Source of the DNA: Actinomycetes bacterium
Lineage (GTDB): Bacteria; Actinomycetota; Actinomycetes; Actinomycetales; Dermatophilaceae
Direction of reading: 5' to 3'
DNA length: 7,323 nt
NCBI GenBank assembly: GCA_023451855.1
Contig: JAEXXY010000285.1
Span: forward strand, 1-7,323
Below are positions 1 through 5,037 of this stretch, in pieces. Both the position numbers and the translations under genes were made by a program. Every line of letters starts with the position of its first letter. Position 1 is the stretch's first letter. Under the pieces are notes generated by a model, which made no database searches, had not been told where the DNA came from, and saw nothing but the letters and a program-made list of their open reading frames with translations.

Positions 1-161
1 GCGTGGGCGTGGTGGAACTGCATGACGCCGCGGCGGTCCCAGCGCCCGGCGGGCGGTGGCCCGGCGTCGCGGTCGACGGCGACGACCGCGTGCCCGCGGC
101 GGGCCAGGCCGATGCCCGTGACCAGCCCGGCCGGTCCGGCCCCGATGATCGCGACCCTCAC
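1..161 (-). CDS. FAD-dependent oxidoreductase/monooxygenase, N-terminal fragment
   Basis: Fifty-three codons are visible before the gene leaves the window, so this is the N-terminus only. The protein begins with a dinucleotide-binding Rossmann fold: MRVAIIGAGPAGLVTG carries GxGxxG at residues 7-12. The second strand ends in an acidic residue (AVVAVDRD, about residues 28-32), as expected for binding the ribose of FAD. It continues to RRGVMQFHHAH, a stretch I associate with flavoprotein oxidoreductases and hydroxylases of actinobacteria; that is recollection, not a search. The start chosen is GTG at 161-159, because GGAGG (174-170) lies 8 nt upstream. An in-frame ATG at 167-165 is only 2 nt from it, too close, and would add two residues before the conserved first strand. 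The gene diverges from a TetR gene that probably controls it. Substrate and exact reaction cannot be told from this fragment. Confidence 0.85.
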   Translation of the reverse strand, partial: MRVAIIGAGPAGLVTGIGLARRGHAVVAVDRDAGPPPAGRWDRRGVMQFHHAH

Positions 162-176
162 GATCATCACCTCCAG

Positions 177-206
177 TTGATGTTACTGTCGGTGTATTGA
201 CTTAAT
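177..206 (+). promoter_or_regulatory. putative promoter for the TetR gene within the divergent intergenic region
   Basis: TTGATG (177-182) and CTTAAT (201-206) are separated by 18 bp and resemble housekeeping -35 and -10 elements. The segment is clearly more AT-rich than its surroundings. On the opposite strand TAACAT (185-180) could serve the oxidoreductase. A TetR operator is expected here, but I found no convincing long palindrome. A start point near 212-213 would make the upstream GTG at 212 almost leaderless. Confidence 0.35.
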
Positions 207-256
207 CCAGAGTGAAAGCATGTGGCGATGACGTCAAGCGGTTTCCGGGAACCTCG

Positions 257-898
257 GTGAGCTCGCGTCCGAAACGGGCCTATGTGTCGGGTTTGCGCGA
301 GGCGCAGGCCCGCCGAACCCGACGCGCCGTCGTCGAGGCGGCCAGTGAGCTCTTCGTCGAGCAGGGCTACGCCGCGACGACGATCGACGCCGTGGCCGCT
401 CGAGCCGGTGTCAGCCGCAAGACGGTCTTCGACGCCGTCGGCGGCAAGGTCGCCCTGCTCAAGGAGGCGTACGACTGGGCGATCGTCGGCGACGACGAGC
501 CGGTCGCGTTCTCCGAGCGTCCCGCCATCCGTGACCTGCAGGCCACGACCGACCCGGTGGACGCCCTCGACCGGTGGGTGCGCATCGTGCGCGACATCGC
601 CCGCCGCGTCGCCCCCATCGGCACGGTCCTCGTGCTCGCCTCCGACACCGATGCGCAGGCCGCGGCCCTCAAGGGCGTTGCCGACGCCGACCGCCTCTTC
701 GGCGCCCAGCAGTTCATCCGGCACCTGGCGGCCATCGGCGGTCTGCGCCGCGGCCTCACGCGCACGGTCGCGGTCGACGTGTGCTGGCTGTACATGGATC
801 CGATGCTCTACAACCGGCTCGTCGTCGAGCGGAGATGGTCGGTGTCCCGCTATGAGGCCTTCCTCCGAGATGCCCTGACCGCAGCGCTGCTCGCGTGA
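257..898 (+). CDS. TetR/AcrR-family transcriptional regulator
   Basis: A one-component regulator of 213 aa, a usual TetR length. The N-terminal DNA-binding domain is plain: helix 1 covers about residues 20-37 (RRAVVEAASELFVEQGY), then TTIDAVAARAGVSRKTVFDAV (41-61) is the helix-turn-helix with its recognition helix around 53-61, followed by GGKVALLKEAYDWA. The rest, to about residue 213, is a helical ligand-binding and dimerisation domain with no recognisable ligand signature. The start is uncertain. GTG at 257 is preferred because the protein is then only slightly longer than the conserved core (SSRPKRAYVSGLREAQARR). GTG at 212 adds 15 unusual residues, and GTG at 284 is a shorter option; none has a good SD, so translation may be leaderless. 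The divergent FAD oxidoreductase, under 100 bp away, is the likely target. Repression of both genes is inferred from this arrangement, not shown. Confidence 0.9.
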   Translation: MSSRPKRAYVSGLREAQARRTRRAVVEAASELFVEQGYAATTIDAVAARAGVSRKTVFDAVGGKVALLKEAYDWAIVGDDEPVAFSERPAIRDLQATTDPVDALDRWVRIVRDIARRVAPIGTVLVLASDTDAQAAALKGVADADRLFGAQQFIRHLAAIGGLRRGLTRTVAVDVCWLYMDPMLYNRLVVERRWSVSRYEAFLRDALTAALLA

Positions 899-936
899 CC
901 GCCGGCCGAAGTGTCAGCCGCACCGGGCAGGACCCG

Positions 937-959
937 GGGCCGATCCCGGCCCATGTTTT
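937..959 (+). terminator. possible intrinsic terminator after the TetR gene
   Basis: GGGCCG (937-942), loop ATCC and CGGCCC (947-952) form a perfect 6-bp GC stem, followed by ATGTTTT with four T residues. It lies 39 bp after the TetR stop. The T run overlaps the -35 element of the next promoter. The stem is short, so this is tentative. Confidence 0.4.
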
Positions 960-979
960 CGATCTGGCCGCACGGGTAT
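955..979 (+). promoter_or_regulatory. SigB/SigF-type stress promoter
   Basis: GTTT (955-958), a 15-bp spacer and GGGTAT (974-979) match the known actinobacterial SigF/SigB consensus of GTTT, about 15 bp, then GGGTAt/c. A transcript would start near 986, giving a leader of about 47 nt before the GTG at 1033. The match is to a motif I know. No other promoter candidate was seen in this gap. Confidence 0.6.
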
Positions 980-1032
980 GGTCGAAGACACAACCAACCT
1001 GTCCGCATCCTCGGGGGATGAAGGCGATAACC

Positions 1033-1239
1033 GTGACCCCTCACGAATCCCACCTCAACAGCGACGGAACGGTCTTCCCGCCGGTCACGCCCGACCCGCC
1101 CCTGCCACCGGGCATGGAGGACATCCCGGTGCCGGACATCGTCCCGGTCCGCGCGCCCGACGGCCCCGACCGGGTGGCCGACACGCGTGACGCCTCGCGC
1201 AGCGCGCCGGCCCCCGAGAGCGACACCGCCTCCGCCTGA
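1033..1239 (+). CDS. small proline-rich acidic protein of unknown function
   Basis: I do not recognise this 68-aa protein. It is rich in Pro, Asp and Ala and poor in hydrophobic runs: the middle reads VFPPVTPDPPLPPGMEDIPV, and the tail RSAPAPESDTASA looks disordered. There is no Cys, signal peptide or membrane segment, so it is probably a cytoplasmic, partly disordered protein. Start choice: GTG at 1033 has GAAGG 8 nt upstream (1020-1024). An in-frame ATG at 1018 lies directly against GGGGG with no spacer and would add MKAIT. Evidence that the gene is real is the well-placed stress-type promoter at 955-979, the SD and the open frame that fills the gap. In such GC-rich DNA an open frame alone would mean little. 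It precedes the topoisomerase gene by 108 bp. Confidence 0.6.
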   Translation: MTPHESHLNSDGTVFPPVTPDPPLPPGMEDIPVPDIVPVRAPDGPDRVADTRDASRSAPAPESDTASA

Positions 1240-1332
1240 GCGGATCCCGCCGCTTCGTGCGGCCGAGCGCACGCGCGAAGACGCGTGGTGCCGCGTGGTG
1301 ACGCCGCACGTCGTGCTCACGAGTGCTCTGCG

Positions 1333-1338
1333 GGGTAC
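1333..1338 (+). promoter_or_regulatory. candidate -10 box (GGGTAC) upstream of topoisomerase IB
   Basis: GGGTAC sits 9 bp before the ATG at 1348, so transcription would begin about 3 nt before the start codon and give a nearly leaderless mRNA. That fits the lack of any SD upstream of this gene. The -35 match is poor (GTGC around 1313-1316). The same gap also has CGCGTGGTG twice (1282-1290 and 1292-1300) and a weak 5-bp hairpin (1249-1263). Confidence 0.35.
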
Positions 1339-1347
1339 GTGTGGCCC

Positions 1348-2382
1348 ATGAGACTGCGGCGCAGCACCATCGACGGCCCCGGCGTGCGCCGGGTGCGGCG
1401 TGGCAAGGGCTTCGGCTACGTCGACGCCGACGGCAGGGCGGTCGACGCCGACACCCGCGAGAGGGTCAAGGCGCTCGTCATCCCGCCGGCGTGGCAGGAC
1501 GTGTGGATCAGCCCGCACCCCAACGGGCACATCCAGGCCGTCGGCACCGACGACGCCGGTCGCCGCCAGTACCTCTACCACGAGAAGTGGCACGAGGCCC
1601 GCGACCGCGAGAAGCACGACCGCATGCTCACCCTCGCCAAGCGTCTGCCCGAGGCGCGCAAGCAGGTCGCCTCCGAGCTGCGCGCCACCGGTCTGGGTCG
1701 CCACCGCGTCACGGCTGCGGCCCTTCGCATGCTCGACGCGGGCCTGTTCCGCACGGGTGGCGACGAGTACGAGGCCGAGAATGGTTCCCACGGCGTCGCG
1801 ACACTGCTGCGCCAGCACGTGTCGGTGAGTGGCGAGGACATCACGTTCGAGTTCCCGGCCAAGTCGGGGGTGCTGCGCGAGGCCGTCATGACCGACCAGC
1901 TGCTGGCGCGAGCGGTGTTGTCGCTCAAGCGAAGTGGCTACCCGGGGGAGCGGCTGCTCGCCCATCGCGACCGGGACGGTTGGCACGAGCTGCGTTCCGC
2001 CGACCTCAACGTCGCGTTCAAGGAGCTCGTCGGCGAGGAGTACACGGTCAAGGACCTGCGCACCTGGGCGGCCACCGTCACGGCGGCCGTCGCGCTGGCC
2101 CGGACGGGACCCGCCGACACCGAGCGTGACCAGAAGCGCGCCGAGAAGGACGCCATGAAGGTCGTGTCGGAGCACCTCGGCAACACCCCGGCGGTGGCCC
2201 GGCGCTCCTACGTCGACCCGCGCGTCCTCGACGAGTACGCGGTCGGTCGCACCATCGCCCGCAGCCTGGGGCGCCTGACCAAGGCGGATCGGGCGCGGCT
2301 GGAGGCCGGTGAGCTCGTCCGGGTGCGAGACCGGGACGCCCTGGAACGCGCGGTCATCCGACTCGTCAAGGGCGCCGAGTAG
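1348..2382 (+). CDS. DNA topoisomerase IB (poxvirus/bacterial type)
   Basis: A 344-aa type IB topoisomerase that relaxes supercoiled DNA by a 3'-phosphotyrosyl intermediate, without ATP. The N-terminal DNA-clamp domain spans about residues 1-85 (KALVIPPAWQDVWISPHPNGHIQAVG is typical). The catalytic domain follows, and all five active-site positions are visible: R135 in LFRTGGDEY, K172 in FPAKSG, R238 in KDLRTW, N279 in LGNTPAVARRSY and Tyr nucleophile Y288. Asn in place of the His of poxvirus and eukaryotic enzymes is usual in bacterial members such as that of Deinococcus. Length fits the bacterial family, and the gene appears intact. The start at ATG 1348 gives the family-like N-terminus MRLRRS; there is no SD, so translation may be leaderless. 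A DUF7218/Rho_N gene follows on the same strand 70 bp downstream. Many bacteria lack this enzyme, so it is an accessory rather than essential topoisomerase. Confidence 0.95.
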   Translation: MRLRRSTIDGPGVRRVRRGKGFGYVDADGRAVDADTRERVKALVIPPAWQDVWISPHPNGHIQAVGTDDAGRRQYLYHEKWHEARDREKHDRMLTLAKRLPEARKQVASELRATGLGRHRVTAAALRMLDAGLFRTGGDEYEAENGSHGVATLLRQHVSVSGEDITFEFPAKSGVLREAVMTDQLLARAVLSLKRSGYPGERLLAHRDRDGWHELRSADLNVAFKELVGEEYTVKDLRTWAATVTAAVALARTGPADTERDQKRAEKDAMKVVSEHLGNTPAVARRSYVDPRVLDEYAVGRTIARSLGRLTKADRARLEAGELVRVRDRDALERAVIRLVKGAE

Positions 2383-2402
2383 CTGCCCCTGCGCGCGGGT
2401 AC
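2377..2402 (+). promoter_or_regulatory. candidate SigB-type promoter for the Rho_N-domain gene
   Basis: GAGT (2377-2380), 16 bp and GGGTAC (2397-2402) fit the looser Streptomyces SigB pattern GNNT, 14-16 bp, GGGTAC. The -35 overlaps the topoisomerase stop codon. The start point would be near 2409, about 44 nt before the ATG at 2453. The GNNT element carries little information, so most of the support is the -10 box and its place in a 70-bp gap. Confidence 0.4.
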
Positions 2403-2452
2403 GGGCACGTCGAGGACGACGGACCGCCGGAGTCACGACGAGAGGAGAACCC

Positions 2453-2725
2453 ATGCCGAACCGCAAGAGCCCCGGGCCCTCGGTGAAGGACGCGAAGACC
2501 TACGAGGCGCTGCGCGACGACGGCGCCAGCAAGGAGAAGGCGGCCCGGATCGCCAACGCCGCCGCCAACACCTCCCGCTCCGCGGTCGGGCGCAAGGGTG
2601 GCGAGGCCGGCAGCTACGAGGACATGACCAAGGACGAGCTGATGAAGCGGGCGCGTGAGATCGGCATCGAGGGCCGCTCCTCGATGTCGAAGTCCGAGCT
2701 CATCTCGGCCCTGCGCCACCACTGA
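2453..2725 (+). CDS. small DUF7218/Rho_N-domain protein
   Basis: A 90-aa basic protein in two parts. Residues about 10-50 form a Lys- and Ala-rich segment with KDAKTYEALRDDGASKEKAA and then RIANAAANTSRSAVGRKGG, which I recognise as the DUF7218-type N-terminus. Residues about 54-88 are a Rho_N/SAP-like helical module: SYEDMTKDELMKRAREIGI followed by EGRSSMSKSELISALR. Such modules bind nucleic acid in Rho and related proteins. Here the protein is far too short to be Rho itself and has no ATPase. A strong SD (GAGGAG, then 5 nt) supports ATG 2453. It lies 70 bp after topoisomerase IB, perhaps as an operon with an internal promoter, which suggests a role with DNA or RNA, possibly under stress. The actual function is unknown. 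Confidence 0.88.
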   Translation: MPNRKSPGPSVKDAKTYEALRDDGASKEKAARIANAAANTSRSAVGRKGGEAGSYEDMTKDELMKRAREIGIEGRSSMSKSELISALRHH

Positions 2726-2742
2726 GCGCGGCGCAGCCGACT

Positions 2743-2768
2743 CCCTGACGCGCGCCGACGCGTCAGGG
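2743..2768 (+). terminator. 10-bp perfect hairpin downstream of the Rho_N gene
   Basis: CCCTGACGCG (2743-2752), loop CGCCGA and CGCGTCAGGG (2759-2768) form a perfect stem 17 bp after the stop codon. No T tract follows, which is common for actinobacterial terminators. A second copy of the 3' arm occurs at 2790-2797, so alternative pairing is possible. Confidence 0.55.
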
Positions 2769-2797
2769 GGCCGAGGCTTCAGGGCCCGACGCGTCAG
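2755..2797. repeat. 12-bp direct repeat within a hairpin region
   Basis: CCGACGCGTCAG occurs exactly at 2755-2766 and 2786-2797, 31 bp apart. Each contains the palindrome ACGCGT. Just outside, CCGAGG (2771-2776) can pair with CCTCGG (2805-2810) and enclose the second copy. The repeat may be remnants of terminator duplication or a protein-binding site; nothing decides between these. Confidence 0.5.
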
Positions 2798-2875
2798 AGG
2801 CCGACCTCGGTGCGGTCACCGCGCCAGTTCCCGGTCCCGCAACCGTTCCGACGCGACGCGGAGCGGATGCGTCAC

Positions 2876-2881
2876 TAGGGT
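2876..2881 (+). promoter_or_regulatory. candidate -10 box for the secreted-protein gene
   Basis: TAGGGT is a common actinobacterial -10 element. It lies 30 bp before the ATG at 2912. The -35 region is not clear (GCGACG at the 17-bp position). The resulting leader of about 20-25 nt would carry the SD GGGGAAAGGA. Confidence 0.35.
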
Positions 2882-2911
2882 GCGGGCACCACAACAGGGG
2901 AAAGGACATCC

Positions 2912-3316
2912 ATGTCTGCACGTTTCACAGCCCGGACCGTCACGACCGGCGTCGCCGCCATCACGGCGGCGCTGATCCTGCCACTCACCGCATCTCCGGC
3001 CCAGGCGAACTCGTTCACCAAGTACGTCTACCAGGGCAAGTTCTGGTACGACGACGGCGCGGACCAGTTCTGCGCCCGCGCCGACGAGACCAACATCAAC
3101 GACCGCGCCGTTCTCGAGGTGACCCTCACGCCGTACGACAGCTCTCGCGGGCCGTCGTTCTCCTTCGGCGACACCGACAGCGCCGGGGCGACGTGCCGGA
3201 GCCTCGCGACAGCGTACGAGGACACGTACTACAAGGCGGTCGTCAAGAGCCTGACGCACTTCGACCGCGTCGACGGCTCCACGTACGAGAAGACGGTCGT
3301 CAGCTTCTACAGCTGA
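2912..3316 (+). CDS. small secreted protein, unknown function
   Basis: A 134-aa protein with a textbook Sec signal peptide: basic n-region (MSARFTAR), hydrophobic core TTGVAAITAALILPLTA, and a cleavage site SPAQA before N33. The mature part is about 102 aa, rich in Tyr, Phe, Asp and Thr. It has just two Cys (C54 and C95), which could form a disulfide outside the cell. Alternating segments such as SFTKYVYQGKFWYDD and AVLEVTLTPYDSS suggest a small beta-sheet domain. I recognise no family, catalytic motif or lipobox, so it is likely freely secreted. ATG 2912 has a good SD (GAAAGGA, 5-6 nt spacing) and a TAGGGT box upstream. It stands alone: hairpins lie on both sides, and the next gene is convergent. 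A surface, adhesion or enzyme-inhibitor role is possible but unsupported. Confidence 0.85.
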   Translation: MSARFTARTVTTGVAAITAALILPLTASPAQANSFTKYVYQGKFWYDDGADQFCARADETNINDRAVLEVTLTPYDSSRGPSFSFGDTDSAGATCRSLATAYEDTYYKAVVKSLTHFDRVDGSTYEKTVVSFYS

Positions 3317-3347
3317 GCGCCCCGCCGGGCCTCAGGCCCTGGATGCC

Positions 3348-3379
3348 CCGACCCCTGCCGGTGCCCCGGCAGGGGTCGG
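3348..3379. terminator. bidirectional terminator between convergent genes
   Basis: CCGACCCCTGCCGG (3348-3361), loop TGCC and CCGGCAGGGGTCGG (3366-3379) make a perfect 14-bp stem. It is 31 bp after the secreted-protein stop and 22 bp after the exporter stop on the other strand, so it can serve both. No T run follows on either side. A smaller hairpin (GGGCC/GGCCC, 3327-3339) lies just before it. Confidence 0.8.
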
Positions 3380-3401
3380 CGTGTCGTCGGACGGGCCGGC
3401 C

Positions 3402-4892
3402 TCAGGCGGTCGAGCTCTCGACCGCGCCCACCTCGACCTCGTCGGCCGTCGGGTCGTGATGTTGCAGGTCGTCGGCGCGGGTGGCCGGCATGAGCAGCCC
3501 CGCCACGACGCTGACCGCCGCGGCCACGAGGACCGCGAGGAAGACGGCACTCGAGCCCGCCCCGACGGCGTCGGGCGACGCGTCGCCGCCCGACCGCGCG
3601 ATGACGGCGTTCGCGATGGCCCCGAAGACGGCGACGCCGACGGCACTGCCGACCGAGCGCATGAACATGTTCGAGCCGGTGACGACGCCCCGCTCGTGCC
3701 ACGGCACCGACGCCTGGGCCGCCACGAGCGTCGGGGTGGCGACGAGCCCGAGCCCGAGGCCGACGACGAAGCACGACAGCGCCGTGGTCCACACGTTCGG
3801 GTGGGCGCTGACGAGCCAGAGCACGAGCGTCCCGACGCCGGCCAGGACGAGGCCGATGAGGGCGGTCGGCCGGAAACCGATGCGCAGGTAGAGGCGACCG
3901 GACTGTGAAGCGGAGATCGGCCAGCCCAGCGTCAGGGCGGCCACGGCGAGCCCGGCCACGAGCGGCGTCGCGCCCGTCGTGCGCTCGAGGAAGGTGGGGA
4001 CGTAGGAGGTGAGGCCGATGAGGACGCTGCCCACCCCGATGGAGATGAGCGAGGTCGCCAGGATGAGCCGTCGGCCGAAGAGGTGCAGCGGCAGGACCGG
4101 CTCGGCGGCACGGCGCTCGATCAGCACGAACACGGCGAGCAGCAGGCCGCCGACGACGAACGCGCCGATGCTCTGCCACGAGGTCCACGCCCACGCCTGC
4201 CCGCCCTCGAGCACGGCGAGGATGAGCAGCGTCACCGACACGGTGAGGACGCTCGCCCCGGCGTAGTCGATGCGGTGCCGCCGCCGCTGGACGGACTCGT
4301 GGTAGCTGCGCCACAGCATCCACACGGCGAGGAGGCAAAAGGGGATGTTGACGAGGAAGATCCAGCGCCACGAGACGAACTGGGAGAAGACGCCGCCGAG
4401 CGTGGGGCCGACGACCGAGGACATCGCCCACACGGACGCGATGTAGCCCTGCGCCTTCGCGCGCTCGGCGACGGTGTAGATGTCGCCGGCGATGGTGATC
4501 GTCAGCGGCAGCACCGCGCCGGCGCCGAGGCCCTGAACGGCCCGCATGACGATGAGCGAGCCCATGTCCCAGGCGAGTCCGCACATCACCGAGCCGACCA
4601 GGAACAGCCCGATGCCGAAGAGGATGACCGGCTTGCGGCCGAGCGTGTCGGCGAGCTTGGCGTACACCGGCACCGACACCGCCTGGGCGAGCAGGTAGAC
4701 GGAGAAGAGCCAGGGGAACTGCGCGAGGCCGCCGAGGTCGTCGACGATCGAGGGCACGGCCGTGGCGATGATCGTGGCATCGAGGGCGATGAGTGCCGTC
4801 GAGAGCATGAGCGCCACGAGGATGGGTCCGCGCTCCGATCGGAAACCCACGCCGTCGCGTCGGTTCGCTGCGGTGCCGGGGTCCTGGGTCAT
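3402..4892 (-). CDS. MFS drug exporter, DHA2 (EmrB/QacA) family
   Basis: A 496-aa inner-membrane proton-driven multidrug efflux protein of the 14-TM DHA2 class. Diagnostic motifs are in order: LDATIIATAVPSIVDDLGG (38-55) in TM1, motif A KLADTLGRKPV (79-89) in the TM2-TM3 loop, motif B RAVQGLGAGAVLP (117-129), and motif C GPTLGGVFSQFVSWRW with IFLVNIP (162-184). The C-terminal half carries RSVGSAVGVAVFGAI (412-426), also usual for this class. The tail from about 472 is acidic and cytoplasmic. ATG 4892 is chosen because GAGGAG lies 4 nt upstream and the protein then starts about 20 residues before TM1; the frame stays open further upstream, but that part is unlike an exporter. Substrates cannot be predicted. 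No local regulator adjoins it, and it diverges from the carboxylate-amine ligase gene. Mono-copy, complete and normal in length. Confidence 0.95.
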   Translation of the reverse strand: MTQDPGTAANRRDGVGFRSERGPILVALMLSTALIALDATIIATAVPSIVDDLGGLAQFPWLFSVYLLAQAVSVPVYAKLADTLGRKPVILFGIGLFLVGSVMCGLAWDMGSLIVMRAVQGLGAGAVLPLTITIAGDIYTVAERAKAQGYIASVWAMSSVVGPTLGGVFSQFVSWRWIFLVNIPFCLLAVWMLWRSYHESVQRRRHRIDYAGASVLTVSVTLLILAVLEGGQAWAWTSWQSIGAFVVGGLLLAVFVLIERRAAEPVLPLHLFGRRLILATSLISIGVGSVLIGLTSYVPTFLERTTGATPLVAGLAVAALTLGWPISASQSGRLYLRIGFRPTALIGLVLAGVGTLVLWLVSAHPNVWTTALSCFVVGLGLGLVATPTLVAAQASVPWHERGVVTGSNMFMRSVGSAVGVAVFGAIANAVIARSGGDASPDAVGAGSSAVFLAVLVAAAVSVVAGLLMPATRADDLQHHDPTADEVEVGAVESSTA

Positions 4893-4976
4893 GGCGCTCC
4901 TCGGGTCTCGTGGCGACACTGGAGGGACAAGCGGCTCGTGGGGCTGTGCATTCCCGGGCGGCACCGTCGCAGGAGC

Positions 4977-4982
4977 GGGTAC
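4977..4982 (+). promoter_or_regulatory. candidate -10 box (GGGTAC) upstream of the carboxylate-amine ligase
   Basis: GGGTAC lies in the 145-bp divergent gap, 55 bp before ATG 5038. It would start a transcript near 4989 with a leader of about 49 nt. No GTTT or GNNT element was found at 14-16 bp, so sigma assignment is weak. The location parallels three other GGGTAY boxes in this window. Confidence 0.3.
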
Positions 4983-5037
4983 CGTGCGAGCAGCAGTGGC
5001 TGGCCTCGTCTCGTCCCGGCGACGCGGAAGGACCCTC

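Noticed and set aside
212..256. A longer TetR start at GTG 212
   Set aside because: It has no SD, and the 15 added residues do not look like the conserved N-terminus. It stays possible if the mRNA is leaderless.
272..286. N-terminal part of the TetR gene as evidence of a different regulator family
   Set aside because: The downstream helix-turn-helix is clearly TetR, and the lead segment is just a short basic tail.
895..1032. A longer version of the 68-aa protein starting at 895
   Set aside because: It would span the predicted terminator and promoter and has no better start signal than GTG 1033.
850..2466. A 538-codon open frame opposite topoisomerase IB
   Set aside because: It is an antisense shadow of a gene with all catalytic residues, and has no motif of its own.
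2755..2797. Direct repeats as a possible CRISPR or attachment site
   Set aside because: There are only two 12-bp copies with a 19-bp gap, no cas genes, no integrase and no tRNA nearby.
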